From Acidobacteriota bacterium (GTDB lineage: Bacteria; Acidobacteriota; Terriglobia; Bryobacterales; Bryobacteraceae): a DNA stretch of 37,905 nucleotides. Position numbers and translations under genes: made by a program. Where the stretch lies: the NCBI GenBank assembly GCA_016178945.1, contig JACOSH010000040.1, forward strand, positions 1 through 37,905. Reading direction: 5' to 3'. A model generated the notes under the pieces. That model searched no databases and was not told the DNA's origin. It saw only the letters and a program-made list of their open reading frames with translations. Positions 24,593-33,570 of this stretch are shown here, piece by piece. Position 1 is the stretch's first letter, and every line of letters begins with the position of its first letter.

Positions 24593-25344
24593 GGCCCGTT
24601 CTCCGTCACGGCCACGCAGTGCTCGAAATGCGCCGAGCGGGAACCATCCTTGGTGACGGCCGTCCACTTATCGCCCAATACCTGCGAGTCCGGCCCGCCG
24701 GCGTTGACCATCGGCTCGATGGCCAGAACCATCCCTTCCTTCAGGCGCGGATTCTCGTTGCGCCGGTCCACGTAGTTGGGCACCTGCGGGTCCTCATGCA
24801 GCTTGGTCCCGATCCCATGGCCCACGAACTCGCGCACGATGGAAAATCCGTTGGCCACCACATGCCGCTCGACGGTTCCGCAAACGTCGAACAGGCGGTT
24901 GCCCGCCCGCACCTTGTCGATGGCCATCTCCAGCGATTCCTGGGTGACCCGCATCAACCGCCGGGTCTCCTCGCCGACTTCGCCGATCGCCACCGTCACC
25001 GCCGAATCGCCGTAATATCCGTTCAACTCCACTCCCGTGTCGATCTTCAGGATGTCGCCCTTCTTGAGCAGGCGCTTGGGCGACGGGATCCCGTGAATGA
25101 TCTCGTCGTTGATCGACGTGCACAAGGCATAACGATAGCGCTCGCCGGCGGCCTGAACAAAATAACCTTTGAAGGCCGGCTTAGCCCCGGCGTCCGCCAT
25201 CATCTGGCAGGCCGCCGTTTCCAGCTCCAGCGTGCTCGTTCCCTCCACCGCCATCTCCGCCAGCTTCCTCAAAATCTCGTGGACCAGCAACCCGCTGCGC
25301 CGCATCCGCTCCAGCTCGGCGGCCGTCTTGCGGATGATCATCAT
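24571..25344 (-). CDS. map: Methionine aminopeptidase, type I
   Basis: This is a 257-aa metalloenzyme that removes N-terminal Met from new proteins. All ligands are visible: Asp102 (KIDTG), Asp113 (YGDSA), His176 (VGHGIG), Glu210 (AIEPM) and Glu241 (HFEHC), plus His84 (IIHGIP). The type I length without N-terminal extension is normal. The ATG at 25344 overlaps the adk stop as ATGA. The adk-map-infA order is common in Gram-positive and acidobacterial spc-alpha junctions. Confidence 0.96.
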   Translation of the reverse strand: MMIIRKTAAELERMRRSGLLVHEILRKLAEMAVEGTSTLELETAACQMMADAGAKPAFKGYFVQAAGERYRYALCTSINDEIIHGIPSPKRLLKKGDILKIDTGVELNGYYGDSAVTVAIGEVGEETRRLMRVTQESLEMAIDKVRAGNRLFDVCGTVERHVVANGFSIVREFVGHGIGTKLHEDPQVPNYVDRRNENPRLKEGMVLAIEPMVNAGGPDSQVLGDKWTAVTKDGSRSAHFEHCVAVTENGPWVLTRP

Positions 25345-26033
25345 ACGCCGCGCGCCCCCGACTGGCCGTTAATCGACTCGCAAATCCTCTCCAGCAGCGC
25401 TCGCGGAGTCACTCCGCTGGCGTCCACCTGGTACAACCTCATCCCGGTCTCGCGAAAATACTCAATCAGCGGCCGGGTCTGCCGGTCGTAGGCGTCCAGC
25501 CTTTCCCGGATCACCGGCTCGGAATCGTCATTCCGGATCACCAGCCGGGCCCCGTCCAAGTCGCACACGCCCACCGCTTTCGGCGGACGCGACGAAAGGT
25601 TATAAAGGGTCCCGCACTGGGGGCACTGCCTCCGGCCAGTCAGCCGCTTGATAATACTATTATAGTCCACTACCAGGTGAACCACCACCTGGGCGACCCC
25701 GTCCGTTGCCAGCCACCGGGTCAGAGTCTCGGCCTGCTGCCGGGTCCGCGGATAGCCGTCCAAAATGAAGCCCCGGGCGCAATCCGCCTCGGTCAGGCGC
25801 TGCTTGACCAGCGCGTTGACCATCTCGTCGGAGACCAGCGACCCGGTGCGCATCACCGTGGCGGCCTGTTCCCCGATGGCATCCCCTTTCTCGATATGAT
25901 CCCGCAGCATATCCCCGGTCGAGATATGCGGAATCCCCAGCCGCTCCATCAGCAGATTGGCCTGGGTTCCCTTCCCGGATCCCGGCGGCCCGAACAGGAT
26001 CAGGGCCAGTACGGAAGGCGCTCGCTGTGGCAT
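25341..26033 (-). CDS. adk: Adenylate kinase
   Basis: This is a 230-aa kinase that interconverts ATP, ADP and AMP. The P-loop is GPPGSGKGT at residues 15-23 and the AMP site is ISTGDMLR. The lid is the long, zinc-type form with CPQC near its start and CDLD near its end, so a Cys3-Asp zinc site is likely. FILDGYPRTRQQAE is the usual NMP-binding region. I chose ATG 26033 with AGGGGATAGG just upstream; an in-frame GTG at 26054 would add seven residues. It is coupled to map by ATGA. Confidence 0.95.
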   Translation of the reverse strand: MPQRAPSVLALILFGPPGSGKGTQANLLMERLGIPHISTGDMLRDHIEKGDAIGEQAATVMRTGSLVSDEMVNALVKQRLTEADCARGFILDGYPRTRQQAETLTRWLATDGVAQVVVHLVVDYNSIIKRLTGRRQCPQCGTLYNLSSRPPKAVGVCDLDGARLVIRNDDSEPVIRERLDAYDRQTRPLIEYFRETGMRLYQVDASGVTPRALLERICESINGQSGARGV

Positions 26034-26059
26034 CCTATCCCCTAGCCCCGTCACTCGCC

Positions 26060-27463
26060 TTAGTAGCCGCTGCGGCGCCCGCGAATGCGGCCCGCTTTCG
26101 GGGTGAATCCTTCATAGTGGCGCATGATCAACTGCGCCTCGATCTGATTCACCGTGTCCATGGCCACGCCCACCACGATCAGCAGGGAGGTGCCGCCAAA
26201 GTAGAATTGCACGTTCAGCCCGTCGAGCAGCCAGCGGATGCCGGGCAGGCCGTCGATGAAGTTGCCGACCAGCGGCAAATGCTGCAGCTTGATGCCGTGC
26301 AGCATGATGTCCGGGATCAGGCAGAGCAGGGCCAGGTACAGCCCGCCCACCACGGTGATCTTCGAAAGGATGGAGTTCATGTAGTCGGCGGTGTTCTTGC
26401 CCGGACGGATGCCCGGGATGAAGCCGCCGTACTTGCGCATGTTGTCGGCCGTTTCGTGGGGATTGAAGATGATGGAAATGTAGAAGAAACAGAAGAAGAC
26501 GATGCCGGCCACGAACAGCAGCACGTAGAGCGGCTCGCCGGACCGGATCGACGAGAGCAGGTTGGCCAGCCAGGCGCTGTTCTTGATAAACGGGAAGACC
26601 GAGGGCAGGGCCTGCGGAAAGGCCAGGATGGAAGAGGCGAAGATCACCGGGATCACGCCGCCCGCGTTGACTTTCAAGGGCATGTGCGTGGACTGCCCGC
26701 CCATCACGCGCCGGCCCACCACGCGCTTGGCGTACTGCACCGGAATCCGGCGCTCGCCGCGCTCCACCAGGACGATGAAAGCCACCACCGCCACCATCAA
26801 GGCCAGGATGATCAGCAGGGTCGCCGGACCCCACTCGCGGGTCACAAACACGTTGCGATAGATGTTTTCGATGGCCGCCGGCAGGCCCACCACGATGCCG
26901 GCGAAGATGATCAGCGACATGCCGTTGCCGACGCCGCGCTCGGTGATCTGCTCGCCCAGCCACATGATGAAAGCGGTGCCCGTGGTCAGCGAGATCATGG
27001 TCAGGAGCACGAAACCGGCGCCGGGGTTGATGACCAGGTTGTCCCCCGCCGCCTGCAGGCCCTGCGCGATGGTGAAAGACTGAATCAGCGCCAGCAGGAC
27101 GGTCAGGTAACGCGTCCACTGGGTGATCTTCCTGCGCCCCAGCTCGCCTTCCTTTTGCAGCTTTTCCAAGGTCGGGATCACCACGGTCAGCAATTGCAGG
27201 ATGATCGAGGAGGTGATGTAGGGCATGATGCCCAGGGCGAACACCGTCAGACGCCGGATGTTGCCGCCGGCAAACAGGTCCAGGAAGCCGAACAGCCCGC
27301 CCGCGTTCCGCTGGAAGAACTCCTCCCACCGGATCAGGTTGATGCCGGGGGTGGGGACGTGGCCGCCCAGACGGTAGACCGCCAGCAGCCCCAGAGTGAA
27401 CAGGAGCCGCTTGCGCAGGTCCGGAATGCGAAACACATTGGCAATCGCTTCGAATAACTTCAT
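26060..27463 (-). CDS. secY: Preprotein translocase subunit SecY
   Basis: This is a 467-aa membrane channel subunit with about ten transmembrane helices. The start FEAIANVFRIPDLRKRLLFTLGLLAVYRLGGHVPTPGI and the features GIMPYITSSIILQLL and GGVIPVIFASSIL are typical SecY signatures. The C-terminal loop MRHYEGFTPKAGRIRGRRSGY is present. It lies 20 bp behind rplO and precedes adk, as usual. Confidence 0.97.
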   Translation of the reverse strand: MKLFEAIANVFRIPDLRKRLLFTLGLLAVYRLGGHVPTPGINLIRWEEFFQRNAGGLFGFLDLFAGGNIRRLTVFALGIMPYITSSIILQLLTVVIPTLEKLQKEGELGRRKITQWTRYLTVLLALIQSFTIAQGLQAAGDNLVINPGAGFVLLTMISLTTGTAFIMWLGEQITERGVGNGMSLIIFAGIVVGLPAAIENIYRNVFVTREWGPATLLIILALMVAVVAFIVLVERGERRIPVQYAKRVVGRRVMGGQSTHMPLKVNAGGVIPVIFASSILAFPQALPSVFPFIKNSAWLANLLSSIRSGEPLYVLLFVAGIVFFCFFYISIIFNPHETADNMRKYGGFIPGIRPGKNTADYMNSILSKITVVGGLYLALLCLIPDIMLHGIKLQHLPLVGNFIDGLPGIRWLLDGLNVQFYFGGTSLLIVVGVAMDTVNQIEAQLIMRHYEGFTPKAGRIRGRRSGY

Positions 27464-27483
27464 GCTGCGCTCACTTTACCGGC

Positions 27484-27936
27484 CTACTGGCCGGCCGCGC
27501 CGATGACTTCCGCCGTTCCTCCCGCGGCCTGGATCTTCCCGGCCGCGGACTTGGAGAATTGATGCGCGGTCACGTGAATGGCCCGCGTGAGCTCGCCCGA
27601 GCCCAGGATCTTCAGCCCATCGCCGAGCTTCTTGATGGCGCCCAGCTCCAGCAGCCGGTCGGGACCGAAGTGGTCGCCTTCCAGGACCTCCAGCCGCCCC
27701 AGGTTCACGATGGCGAACTCTTTCTTGAAGATATTGGTAAATCCGCGCTTGGGCAAGCGCCGGTGCAGCGGCATCTGGCCGCCCTCAAACCCGCGCATGA
27801 TGCTGTAGCCGGAGACCGAGCGGGCGCCTTTGGAGCCGCGCGTGGAGGTCTTGCCCATTCCCGAGCCCATGCCGCGGCCCACGCGCTTGCGCGAGTGCTT
27901 TTGCCCCGAAGGAGGCTTCAGTCCGCTGAGATTCAT
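27484..27936 (-). CDS. rplO: 50S ribosomal protein L15
   Basis: This is a 150-aa protein. MNLSGLKPPSGQKHSRKRVGRGMGSGMGKTSTRGSKG is the typical Gly/Arg-rich start, and GFEGGQMPLHRRLPKRGF follows. The C-terminal domain is complete, ending in AEVIGAAGQ. It lies four bases behind rpmD. Confidence 0.97.
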   Translation of the reverse strand: MNLSGLKPPSGQKHSRKRVGRGMGSGMGKTSTRGSKGARSVSGYSIMRGFEGGQMPLHRRLPKRGFTNIFKKEFAIVNLGRLEVLEGDHFGPDRLLELGAIKKLGDGLKILGSGELTRAIHVTAHQFSKSAAGKIQAAGGTAEVIGAAGQ

Positions 27937-27940
27937 ATCC

Positions 27941-28120
27941 TTACTCCACCACCTGCAACAGATGCGGGATCTTCTTGACCATGCCCCGGAAACCCGGCGT
28001 GTCCGGCCGTTCCACTACCTGGTTGATCTTCCGCAGCCCCAGGGCGCGCACGATCACCTTGTGCTTCTCCGGCGTGCAGATCGGACTGCGCACCAGCTTG
28101 ATTTTGATCTTGGCATCCAT
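27941..28120 (-). CDS. rpmD: 50S ribosomal protein L30
   Basis: This 59-aa protein reads MDAKIKIKLVRSPICTPEKH and continues with VRALGLRKINQVVERPDTPGFRGMVKKIPHL, the typical bacterial L30. It lies between rpsE and rplO in standard order, with four bases to rplO. The chosen ATG 28120 is in the correct frame; the nearby ATG at 28116 is not. Confidence 0.95.
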   Translation of the reverse strand: MDAKIKIKLVRSPICTPEKHKVIVRALGLRKINQVVERPDTPGFRGMVKKIPHLLQVVE

Positions 28121-28136
28121 AGAGTTGTCGGTAACG

Positions 28137-28652
28137 CTAGAGCTTCTCCAGCGCCAGGCCTCGCATCTCCGCCATCTCGGCTTTGTCGCGCAGCAGCTCC
28201 AGCGCCACCACCGTGGCCTTCACCACGTTGTGCGGGTTGTGCGTGCCGATCGACTTGGTCAGCACATTGGGAATGCCGGCCGCGGTGATCACGGCGCGCA
28301 CGGGCCCGCCGGCGATCACGCCGGTGCCTTCCGGAGCCGGCTTCAGCAGCACCAGGCCGCTGCCGTAGCGGCCCAGAACCTGGTGCGGGATGGTGGTCGC
28401 CAGCGTATGGATCCGGCGCAGATTCTTCTTGGCCGCTTCGATGCCCTTGCGAATAGCCGAGGGCACTTCCTTGGCCTTGCCGATGCCGTAACCGACCACT
28501 TTGGCCGCCGGGTCGCCCACGACCACCAGCGCCGAGAAACTCATATTCTTGCCGCCCTTGACCACTTTGGTCACGCGGTTGATCGACACCACCTGTTCCT
28601 TGAGGTTCAGGGTATTGGGGTCGATCCGTTTCACTGTAGGTGCTGCCGCCAT
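28137..28652 (-). CDS. rpsE: 30S ribosomal protein S5
   Basis: This is a 171-aa protein of the decoding region. The double-stranded RNA-binding domain reads [33 protein letters not shown], followed by [23 protein letters not shown] and the C-terminal [30 protein letters not shown]. It lies six bases behind rplR. Confidence 0.97.
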   Translation of the reverse strand: MAAAPTVKRIDPNTLNLKEQVVSINRVTKVVKGGKNMSFSALVVVGDPAAKVVGYGIGKAKEVPSAIRKGIEAAKKNLRRIHTLATTIPHQVLGRYGSGLVLLKPAPEGTGVIAGGPVRAVITAAGIPNVLTKSIGTHNPHNVVKATVVALELLRDKAEMAEMRGLALEKL

Positions 28653-28658
28653 AGGTTG

Positions 28659-29021
28659 CTAGAACTCCAATCCCGCTTGCCGCGCCGCGTCGGCCAACGC
28701 TTTGACGCGTCCATGATACAGATAGCCGCCGCGATCGAACACCACTTTGCCGATGCCCTTGACCTTGGCCCGCTCGGCGATCAGCTTGCCGACGGCCCGG
28801 GCGCCGGCCAGATTGCCGCCGCCTCCGATCCCCGCGTTCTTCTCCACGGTCGACGCCGAGACCAGGGTGGCGCCTTGTTTGTCGTCGATCACTTGCGCGT
28901 AGATGTGCGTCAGGCTGCGAAAAACCGCCAGCCGCGGGCGCTCCGCCGTGCCCCGCACTTTGCGGCGGATGCGCGTGTGAATCCGCAGGCGGATTTGGTT
29001 CTTTGAGATCTGCCGGATCAC
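28659..29021 (-). CDS. rplR: 50S ribosomal protein L18
   Basis: This is a 120-aa 5S rRNA-binding protein. [31 protein letters not shown] and [22 protein letters not shown] are diagnostic. The start is a GTG (29021-29019) that overlaps the rplF stop as GTGA, which supports the choice. Confidence 0.96.
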   Translation of the reverse strand: MIRQISKNQIRLRIHTRIRRKVRGTAERPRLAVFRSLTHIYAQVIDDKQGATLVSASTVEKNAGIGGGGNLAGARAVGKLIAERAKVKGIGKVVFDRGGYLYHGRVKALADAARQAGLEF

Positions 29022-29560
29022 TTGCCCTTCCCTCCCGCTCCGGTCTTCCCGGCCTTCTTGCGCAAGGCCTCGCCGGTGTACCGCACACCCTTGTTCTTGT
29101 ACGGATCGGGTGGGCGCAGCGCGCGCATGTTGGCCGCCACCTGGCCCAGCAACTGCCGGTCGATGCCGCTGAGCACCAGGTGCGTCTGCTTGTCGACCTT
29201 GCAGTCGATGCCGTCCGGAAGCAGAAACTCAATGGTATGCGAATAGCCGAGCTTGAAAACGGTCACGCGGCCCTTGACATCGGCGTTGTAGCCGGTCCCG
29301 ACAATATCCAGCTCCTTGGTGAAGCCCGCCGAGACGCCCGCCACGGCGTTGGCCGCCAGCGCCCGCGTCAGTCCGTGCAGCGCGGCATGATCGTCGGTGT
29401 CGCGCTCCAGTTGCAGCGCGCCGTCCGTCTGCTTCACCCGGATACCGGACGGAATCGGAACCGCCAGCTTCCCCTTGGGTCCTTCCACCAGCAATTGGTC
29501 GCCGATTTGCACCTTGACTCCCTTGGGCAGGGCCACCGGCTTTCTTCCCACTCGAGACAT
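29018..29560 (-). CDS. rplF: 50S ribosomal protein L6
   Basis: This is a 180-aa protein with two related domains near the sarcin-ricin loop. [19 protein letters not shown] and, at the C-terminus, [27 protein letters not shown] are diagnostic. It is preceded by a repeat locus that fills the 85-bp gap to rpsH and has only a weak GAGAAAC as ribosome-binding site. Confidence 0.97.
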   Translation of the reverse strand: MSRVGRKPVALPKGVKVQIGDQLLVEGPKGKLAVPIPSGIRVKQTDGALQLERDTDDHAALHGLTRALAANAVAGVSAGFTKELDIVGTGYNADVKGRVTVFKLGYSHTIEFLLPDGIDCKVDKQTHLVLSGIDRQLLGQVAANMRALRPPDPYKNKGVRYTGEALRKKAGKTGAGGKGK

Positions 29561-29569
29561 ATAGAGTTT

Positions 29570-29643
29570 CTCAGTTTGTCAGTTTGTCAGTTTGTCAGCT
29601 CTCAGCGGTCAGCGGGTTTTCACTGACAACTGACAACTGATCA
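29570..29643 (-). repeat. TCAGTTTG octamer repeat, inverted, between rpsH and rplF
   Basis: TCAGTTTG occurs three times in direct tandem (29571-29578, 29579-29586, 29587-29594) followed by a partial unit. The complementary type TGACAAC is repeated at about 29623-29639, after a short variable centre with CTCAGCGGTCAGCGG. It occupies nearly the entire gap between the two genes. Confidence 0.8.
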
Positions 29644-29645
29644 CT

Positions 29646-30041
29646 TCACCATACCTGGCACAATACTTCTCCGCCGATCCCTTCCTTGCGGGCGTGACGG
29701 CCGGTCATGACGCCGCGCGCGGTGGTGAGGATGTTGATCCCCAGCCCGCCCAGCACGCGGGGAATGTCCCCCTTGCCGGCGTACACCCGGCAGCCGGGAC
29801 GCGACACCCGCTCGATGTGCGAGATCACCGGCAGAGTGTTGTTCGCGTACTTCAGATAGATCTTGATGGTCTTCTTGACGCCTTCCTCGGCCACCTTGAA
29901 GTTCAGGATGTAGCCCTCTTCCTTGAGGATGCGCGCGATTTCGGTCTTCAATTTGGAGGCCGGCACGTCCACTTTGGGGTGGCGCGCGGCCAGCGCGTTG
30001 CGCACGCGCGTCAGCATGTCGGCAATGGGATCGCTCGTCAT
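29646..30041 (-). CDS. rpsH: 30S ribosomal protein S8
   Basis: This is a 131-aa central-domain 16S-binding protein. [32 protein letters not shown] and the C-terminal [32 protein letters not shown] are typical. S8 represses the spc operon in E. coli; whether it does so here is unknown. It lies 13 bp behind rpsN. Confidence 0.97.
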   Translation of the reverse strand: MTSDPIADMLTRVRNALAARHPKVDVPASKLKTEIARILKEEGYILNFKVAEEGVKKTIKIYLKYANNTLPVISHIERVSRPGCRVYAGKGDIPRVLGGLGINILTTARGVMTGRHARKEGIGGEVLCQVW

Positions 30042-30054
30042 TCCAATCCTTCTC

Positions 30055-30279
30055 CTACCAGCTCGCCTTCGTCACGCCGGGGATCTCCCCATTCAGCGCC
30101 AGTTTGCGGAAACACAGGCGGCAGACGCCGAACTTGCGGAGGTAGCCGCGCGGCCGGCCGCAGCGCCAGCAGCGGTTGCGCAGCCGGCAAGCGAACTTGG
30201 GCTTCTTGCCCGCGGCCCGGGCGCGGCGGATTTCCTCGGCCTTCTTCAAATCCTTGGCGATCTTGGCGGTTGTAGCCAT
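30055..30279 (-). CDS. rpsN: 30S ribosomal protein S14, zinc (type Z) form
   Basis: This is a 74-aa protein with Cys37-x2-Cys40 and Cys53-x2-Cys56 as zinc ligands, followed by [18 protein letters not shown]. This is the type Z paralog, slightly longer than the usual 61 aa because of a Lys/Arg-rich N-terminus. It lies 13 bp behind rplE. Confidence 0.96.
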   Translation of the reverse strand: MATTAKIAKDLKKAEEIRRARAAGKKPKFACRLRNRCWRCGRPRGYLRKFGVCRLCFRKLALNGEIPGVTKASW

Positions 30280-30292
30280 GGTCCACTTTCTC

Positions 30293-30832
30293 CTAATTCC
30301 GGAACGGCATCCCCATGCGGCGCAGCAGAGCCAGACCTTCGGCGTCGGTGCGGGCCGTCGTGGTAATGGTCACGTTCATGCCTTTGGTCTTGTCCACCTT
30401 GGCGTAGTCGATCTCGGGGAACAGCAACTGGTCCTTGATGCCCAGGGTGTAGTTCCCGCGGCCGTCGAAGGACTTGGCCGACACGCCGCGGAAATCGCGC
30501 ACGCGGGGCAGGGCCACGTTCATGAGCCGGTCCAGGAACTCGTACATGCGGTCTCCGCGCAGCGTCACGGCGCAGCCGATCGGCATCCCCTCGCGCAGCT
30601 TGAAGGCGGCGATCGACTTCTTGGCCTTGGTCACCACCGGCTTCTGCCCGGCGATCTGGGCCAGCTCGTTCACCGCGCCATCCATCAGCTTGGCGTTCTG
30701 CGTCGCTTCGCCCAGCCCGATGTTGACCGACACCTTGGACACCCGGGGGACGGCCATTACGTTGGTGTAGCCGAACTCCTTGGTGAGCGCCGGAACCACC
30801 GACTGTTGATAGTGTTGTTTGAGTCGCGCCAT
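30293..30832 (-). CDS. rplE: 50S ribosomal protein L5
   Basis: This is a 179-aa 5S rRNA-binding protein. [48 protein letters not shown] and [27 protein letters not shown] are diagnostic. The 128-bp gap upstream of it holds a perfect 41-bp inverted repeat. GGATAG lies eight bases before the ATG. Confidence 0.97.
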   Translation of the reverse strand: MARLKQHYQQSVVPALTKEFGYTNVMAVPRVSKVSVNIGLGEATQNAKLMDGAVNELAQIAGQKPVVTKAKKSIAAFKLREGMPIGCAVTLRGDRMYEFLDRLMNVALPRVRDFRGVSAKSFDGRGNYTLGIKDQLLFPEIDYAKVDKTKGMNVTITTTARTDAEGLALLRRMGMPFRN

Positions 30833-30843
30833 GTTCTATCCGG

Positions 30844-30956
30844 AAAAAGGCAAAAGGCAAAAGGCAAAAATCAAAAGGCAAAAGTGATTCGGAAGAAGGC
30901 GTTTGTACCTAATTCCTTTTGCCTTTTGATTTTTGCCTTTTGCCTTTTGCCTTTTT
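30844..30956 (-). repeat. Perfect 41-bp inverted repeat of GGCAAAA heptads between rplX and rplE
   Basis: The left arm (30844-30884) is built from GGCAAAA heptads with one irregular unit (ATCAAAA). The right arm (30916-30956) is its exact reverse complement, including the irregular unit. The centre (30885-30915) is 31 bp of unique sequence. The A+T-rich arms contrast with the GC-rich operon. The transcript should form a 41-bp hairpin between the two genes. Confidence 0.95.
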
Positions 30957-30960
30957 GTGT

Positions 30961-31329
30961 TCATTTGCTCTCCAGCCCCTGGCCGCACTTGCGGCACACC
31001 CGCGTCCGCCGGGCTTTTCCGCCCGCCACCTGGTCCACGTGATGGGCGATCCGAACCGGCCCGCACTTGGGGCACAGGATCATCACGTTGGACACCGCGA
31101 TGGAACTCTCCCGCTCGGCGATGCCGCCCTTGATCTGCTTGGCCGGATTGGGCCGCGTGTGCCGCTTGATCATGGCCACGTGCTCCACCAGCACCCGGCC
31201 GCGGCTTTCATCCACGTCCAGCACGCGTCCCGACTTTCCCTTGTCCTTCCCGGAGATCACGCGCACCTGGTCGTTCTTCTTGAGCTGGATCTTCACCGGT
31301 TCCATCCGCTTCTTCCGCGCCAGCGCCAT
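30961..31329 (-). CDS. rplX: 50S ribosomal protein L24
   Basis: This is a 122-aa protein with a KOW motif (KKNDQVRVISGKDKGKSGRVLDVD) and RHTRPNPAKQIKGGIAERES. The C-terminal part includes two CPKC/CRKC pairs (MILCPKCGPVRI and TRVCRKCGQGLE) that could bind zinc, as in longer L24 forms. The ATG shares a base with the rplN stop (TGATG). Confidence 0.96.
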   Translation of the reverse strand: MALARKKRMEPVKIQLKKNDQVRVISGKDKGKSGRVLDVDESRGRVLVEHVAMIKRHTRPNPAKQIKGGIAERESSIAVSNVMILCPKCGPVRIAHHVDQVAGGKARRTRVCRKCGQGLESK

Positions 31330-31697
31330 CAGATCACCTCCGGAGCCAGCGATACGATCTTCATGAAGCGCTTGTCGCGCAGCTCGCGCGCCACCGGCCC
31401 GAACACGCGCGTGCCGACCGGCTCGCCCAGCTCGGTGATCAGCACCGCGGCGTTGGAGTCGAACCGGATGTAAGTGCCGTCCTTGCGGCGCGTCTCCTTG
31501 CGCATGCGCACGATCACGCACCGCACCACTTTGCCCTTCTTGATGGCCGACTCCGGCGAGGCCTCCTTCACGCTGGCCGTCACCACGTCGCCCAATCCGC
31601 ACCGCAGCCCGAGGTCGCCGCCGCGCGGCAGGATGCACGACAACCTGCGCGCGCCGCTGTTGTCGGCCACCTCGAGAATCGTTCGCATGCCAATCAT
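31329..31697 (-). CDS. rplN: 50S ribosomal protein L14
   Basis: This is a 122-aa protein at the subunit interface. The start [22 protein letters not shown] and [31 protein letters not shown], then [28 protein letters not shown] are diagnostic. ATG 31697 has GGAG at the correct distance, next to a repeat locus. Confidence 0.97.
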   Translation of the reverse strand: MIGMRTILEVADNSGARRLSCILPRGGDLGLRCGLGDVVTASVKEASPESAIKKGKVVRCVIVRMRKETRRKDGTYIRFDSNAAVLITELGEPVGTRVFGPVARELRDKRFMKIVSLAPEVI

Positions 31698-31705
31698 AAG
31701 AACTC

Positions 31706-31788
31706 CGGGTGTCGGGTGCCAGGTGTCAGGTGTTAGGGGCGCGCGGGGTTGTCTTCCCTAGCACCTAACACCTAGCGCCTGACACCTG
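31706..31788 (-). repeat. Heptad AGGTGTY repeat, inverted, between rpsQ and rplN
   Basis: The left arm (31706-31737) carries GGGTGTC, GGGTGCC, AGGTGTC and AGGTGTT units. The right arm (31757-31787) carries the complementary CACCTAA, CACCTAG and CACCTGA type. Their centre is short and GC-rich. It fills the space between the two coding parts. Confidence 0.85.
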
Positions 31789-31793
31789 AATTT

Positions 31794-32093
31794 CTAGATC
31801 TTCACATCCAAATCCTTGGGCTGCGCCGCCACCAGCGTTGCGCGGCGCACCACTTCGCCCAGCCGCCAGTGCTTCAGCTTGCTGAGCGGGCGGCACTCGA
31901 CGATCCGCACGATGTCGCCGAGCTGGGCCGTGCCCTCTTCGTCGTGGGCGTAAAACTTCTTGCGCTTGGTCACGATCCGCTTGTACACCGGATGCGGCAC
32001 GCGCCGGCTCACCGTTACCACGATGGTTTTGGCCATCTTGGTCGAGACCACTTCGCCGACCTTCTCGTTCCTGTTCTGTTGTGGCGTCGCCAT
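31794..32093 (-). CDS. rpsQ: 30S ribosomal protein S17
   Basis: This is a 99-aa OB-fold protein that binds 16S rRNA early in assembly. [47 protein letters not shown] and [20 protein letters not shown] are typical. It lies three bases behind rpmC. Confidence 0.96.
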   Translation of the reverse strand: MATPQQNRNEKVGEVVSTKMAKTIVVTVSRRVPHPVYKRIVTKRKKFYAHDEEGTAQLGDIVRIVECRPLSKLKHWRLGEVVRRATLVAAQPKDLDVKI

Positions 32094-32096
32094 CGT

Positions 32097-32294
32097 CTAC
32101 TCCGTCTTCGCCTGGCGCTCGCGCCGAACCGTGAGAATGCGAGCGATATCTTTCCGCATGTGCCGCACCTTCTTCAACCCGTCGCTCTGGCCCATGGACA
32201 TCTGGAACCGCAGCCGGAAGGTCTGCTCGCGCATGTCTTTCAACTGCGACTCCAACTCCTGATCGTCGAGATCCCGGATTTTTTGCGATTTCAT
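32097..32294 (-). CDS. rpmC: 50S ribosomal protein L29
   Basis: This is a 65-aa two-helix protein near the peptide exit. [47 protein letters not shown] is the typical pattern. AAAGGAA precedes the ATG. It sits between rplP and rpsQ in standard order. Confidence 0.95.
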   Translation of the reverse strand: MKSQKIRDLDDQELESQLKDMREQTFRLRFQMSMGQSDGLKKVRHMRKDIARILTVRRERQAKTE

Positions 32295-32306
32295 CTCGGC
32301 TTTCCT

Positions 32307-32723
32307 TTACTCGGCGTGGAGGCGCGAAACGAACTTGGTCTTGAGCGGCAGCTTGTGCGCCGCCAAACGCATGGCCTGCTCGGCCACGTCCGGCGCCACG
32401 CCTTCCATCTCAAACAGAATCTTGCCCGGCCGCACCACCGCCACCCACTGCTCCGGCGCCCCTTTGCCCTTTCCCATGCGGGTTTCCGCCGGCTTCTTGG
32501 TGATGGGCTTGTCCGGGAACAGGCGGATCCACACCTTTCCGCCGCGCTTGATGAAGCGCGTCATGGCGATGCGCGCCGCCTCGATCTGCCGGTCCGTAAT
32601 CCAGCCGCAGACCATGGCCTTCAGGCCGTACTCGCCGAAGGCAACGGAGGAGCCCCTCCAGGCCTTGCCCGCCATCCGGCCGCGCTGCTGTTTCCGGTAT
32701 TTGACCTTTTTGGGCATTAACAT
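32307..32723 (-). CDS. rplP: 50S ribosomal protein L16
   Basis: This is a 138-aa protein near the A site. [24 protein letters not shown] and [53 protein letters not shown] are diagnostic. It lies nine bases behind rpsC. Confidence 0.97.
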   Translation of the reverse strand: MLMPKKVKYRKQQRGRMAGKAWRGSSVAFGEYGLKAMVCGWITDRQIEAARIAMTRFIKRGGKVWIRLFPDKPITKKPAETRMGKGKGAPEQWVAVVRPGKILFEMEGVAPDVAEQAMRLAAHKLPLKTKFVSRLHAE

Positions 32724-32732
32724 AAGAAGTTC

Positions 32733-33563
32733 TCAGTTCTCGCCCTTCTCGGATTTCCAGGCCGGAGTCGGCGGCATGAGAGGCGGGGCCAGCGGCGCGC
32801 CGGTCCTGGCCGGTTGAGACGCCTCGGGCGGGGCCTGCACGGCCGGGGAAAACGGCTGCTCCTGGCGGGGCCGCTCGCGGCGCTCCCTGGGCTCGCGGCG
32901 CCGCGGCTCGGGCTCGCTCGACGAACGCCGTTGCCGCGCTTCCAGAATCTCGCCCTTGTAAATCCAGGCCTTCACGCCGATCACGCCATAGGTGGTGCGC
33001 GCCTCGGAGAACCCGTAGTCGATGTCGGCCCGCAGGGTGTGCAGCGGAAGCTGGCCTTGCAGGTACCACTCGCTGCGCGCGATCTCGGCGCCGTTCAACC
33101 GGCCCGACACCCGCACCTTGATTCCCTTGCAGCCGAAGCGCAGCGCCGAATCCACCGCCTTGCGCATCGCCCGGCGGAACGCCACGCGTTTCTCCAACTG
33201 CAGCGCGATCGACTCGGAGACCAGTTGCGCGTCCAGCTCCGGCTTGTGCACTTCCTGAATGTCGATGAACACTTCGCGCTTGGTCTTCGACGCCAGGTCC
33301 TGCTTCAGCTTCTCGATCTCGGCGCCCTTCCGTCCGATGATGATGCCGGGACGCGACGTCCGGATGGTCACCCGCAGCTTGTTTCCGGGACGGTCCACCT
33401 CGATCAGGCTCACGCCGGCCGACTTGAGCCGCTCACGCAAGTTGTCCTTGAGCTCCAGGTCTTCCTGCAGCAGCTTGGAGTAGCCCGCCTTGGCGAACCA
33501 CCGCGACCGCCAGGTCTTGTTGAATCCCAACCGGAATCCGTACGGATGTACTTTCTGTCCCAT
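32733..33563 (-). CDS. rpsC: 30S ribosomal protein S3, with a Pro/Arg-rich C-terminal extension
   Basis: This is a 276-aa protein. The KH domain ([18 protein letters not shown]), [23 protein letters not shown] and the C-terminal domain ending [20 protein letters not shown] are normal for S3. Residues about 217-276 form an extra tail with runs of [17 protein letters not shown] and then Pro/Ala-rich sequence. The usual length is about 210-235 aa. The tail would lie on the 30S head near mRNA entry; its role is unknown. Confidence 0.96.
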   Translation of the reverse strand: MGQKVHPYGFRLGFNKTWRSRWFAKAGYSKLLQEDLELKDNLRERLKSAGVSLIEVDRPGNKLRVTIRTSRPGIIIGRKGAEIEKLKQDLASKTKREVFIDIQEVHKPELDAQLVSESIALQLEKRVAFRRAMRKAVDSALRFGCKGIKVRVSGRLNGAEIARSEWYLQGQLPLHTLRADIDYGFSEARTTYGVIGVKAWIYKGEILEARQRRSSSEPEPRRREPRERRERPRQEQPFSPAVQAPPEASQPARTGAPLAPPLMPPTPAWKSEKGEN

Positions 33564-33570
33564 CTTCGAC

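Noticed and set aside
24593-24667. Longer IF-1 with 25 extra residues
   Set aside because: The extension is inside map in another frame and is not IF-1-like; GTG 24592 has a good GGAG.
26027-27457. 476-codon + strand open frame opposite secY
   Set aside because: It is antisense to secY and rich in His, Gln and Asp from complementing hydrophobic codons.
30844-30956. Intrinsic terminator between rplX and rplE
   Set aside because: The hairpin is A+T-rich without a proper U-tract, and essential ribosomal genes lie downstream, so strong termination is unlikely.
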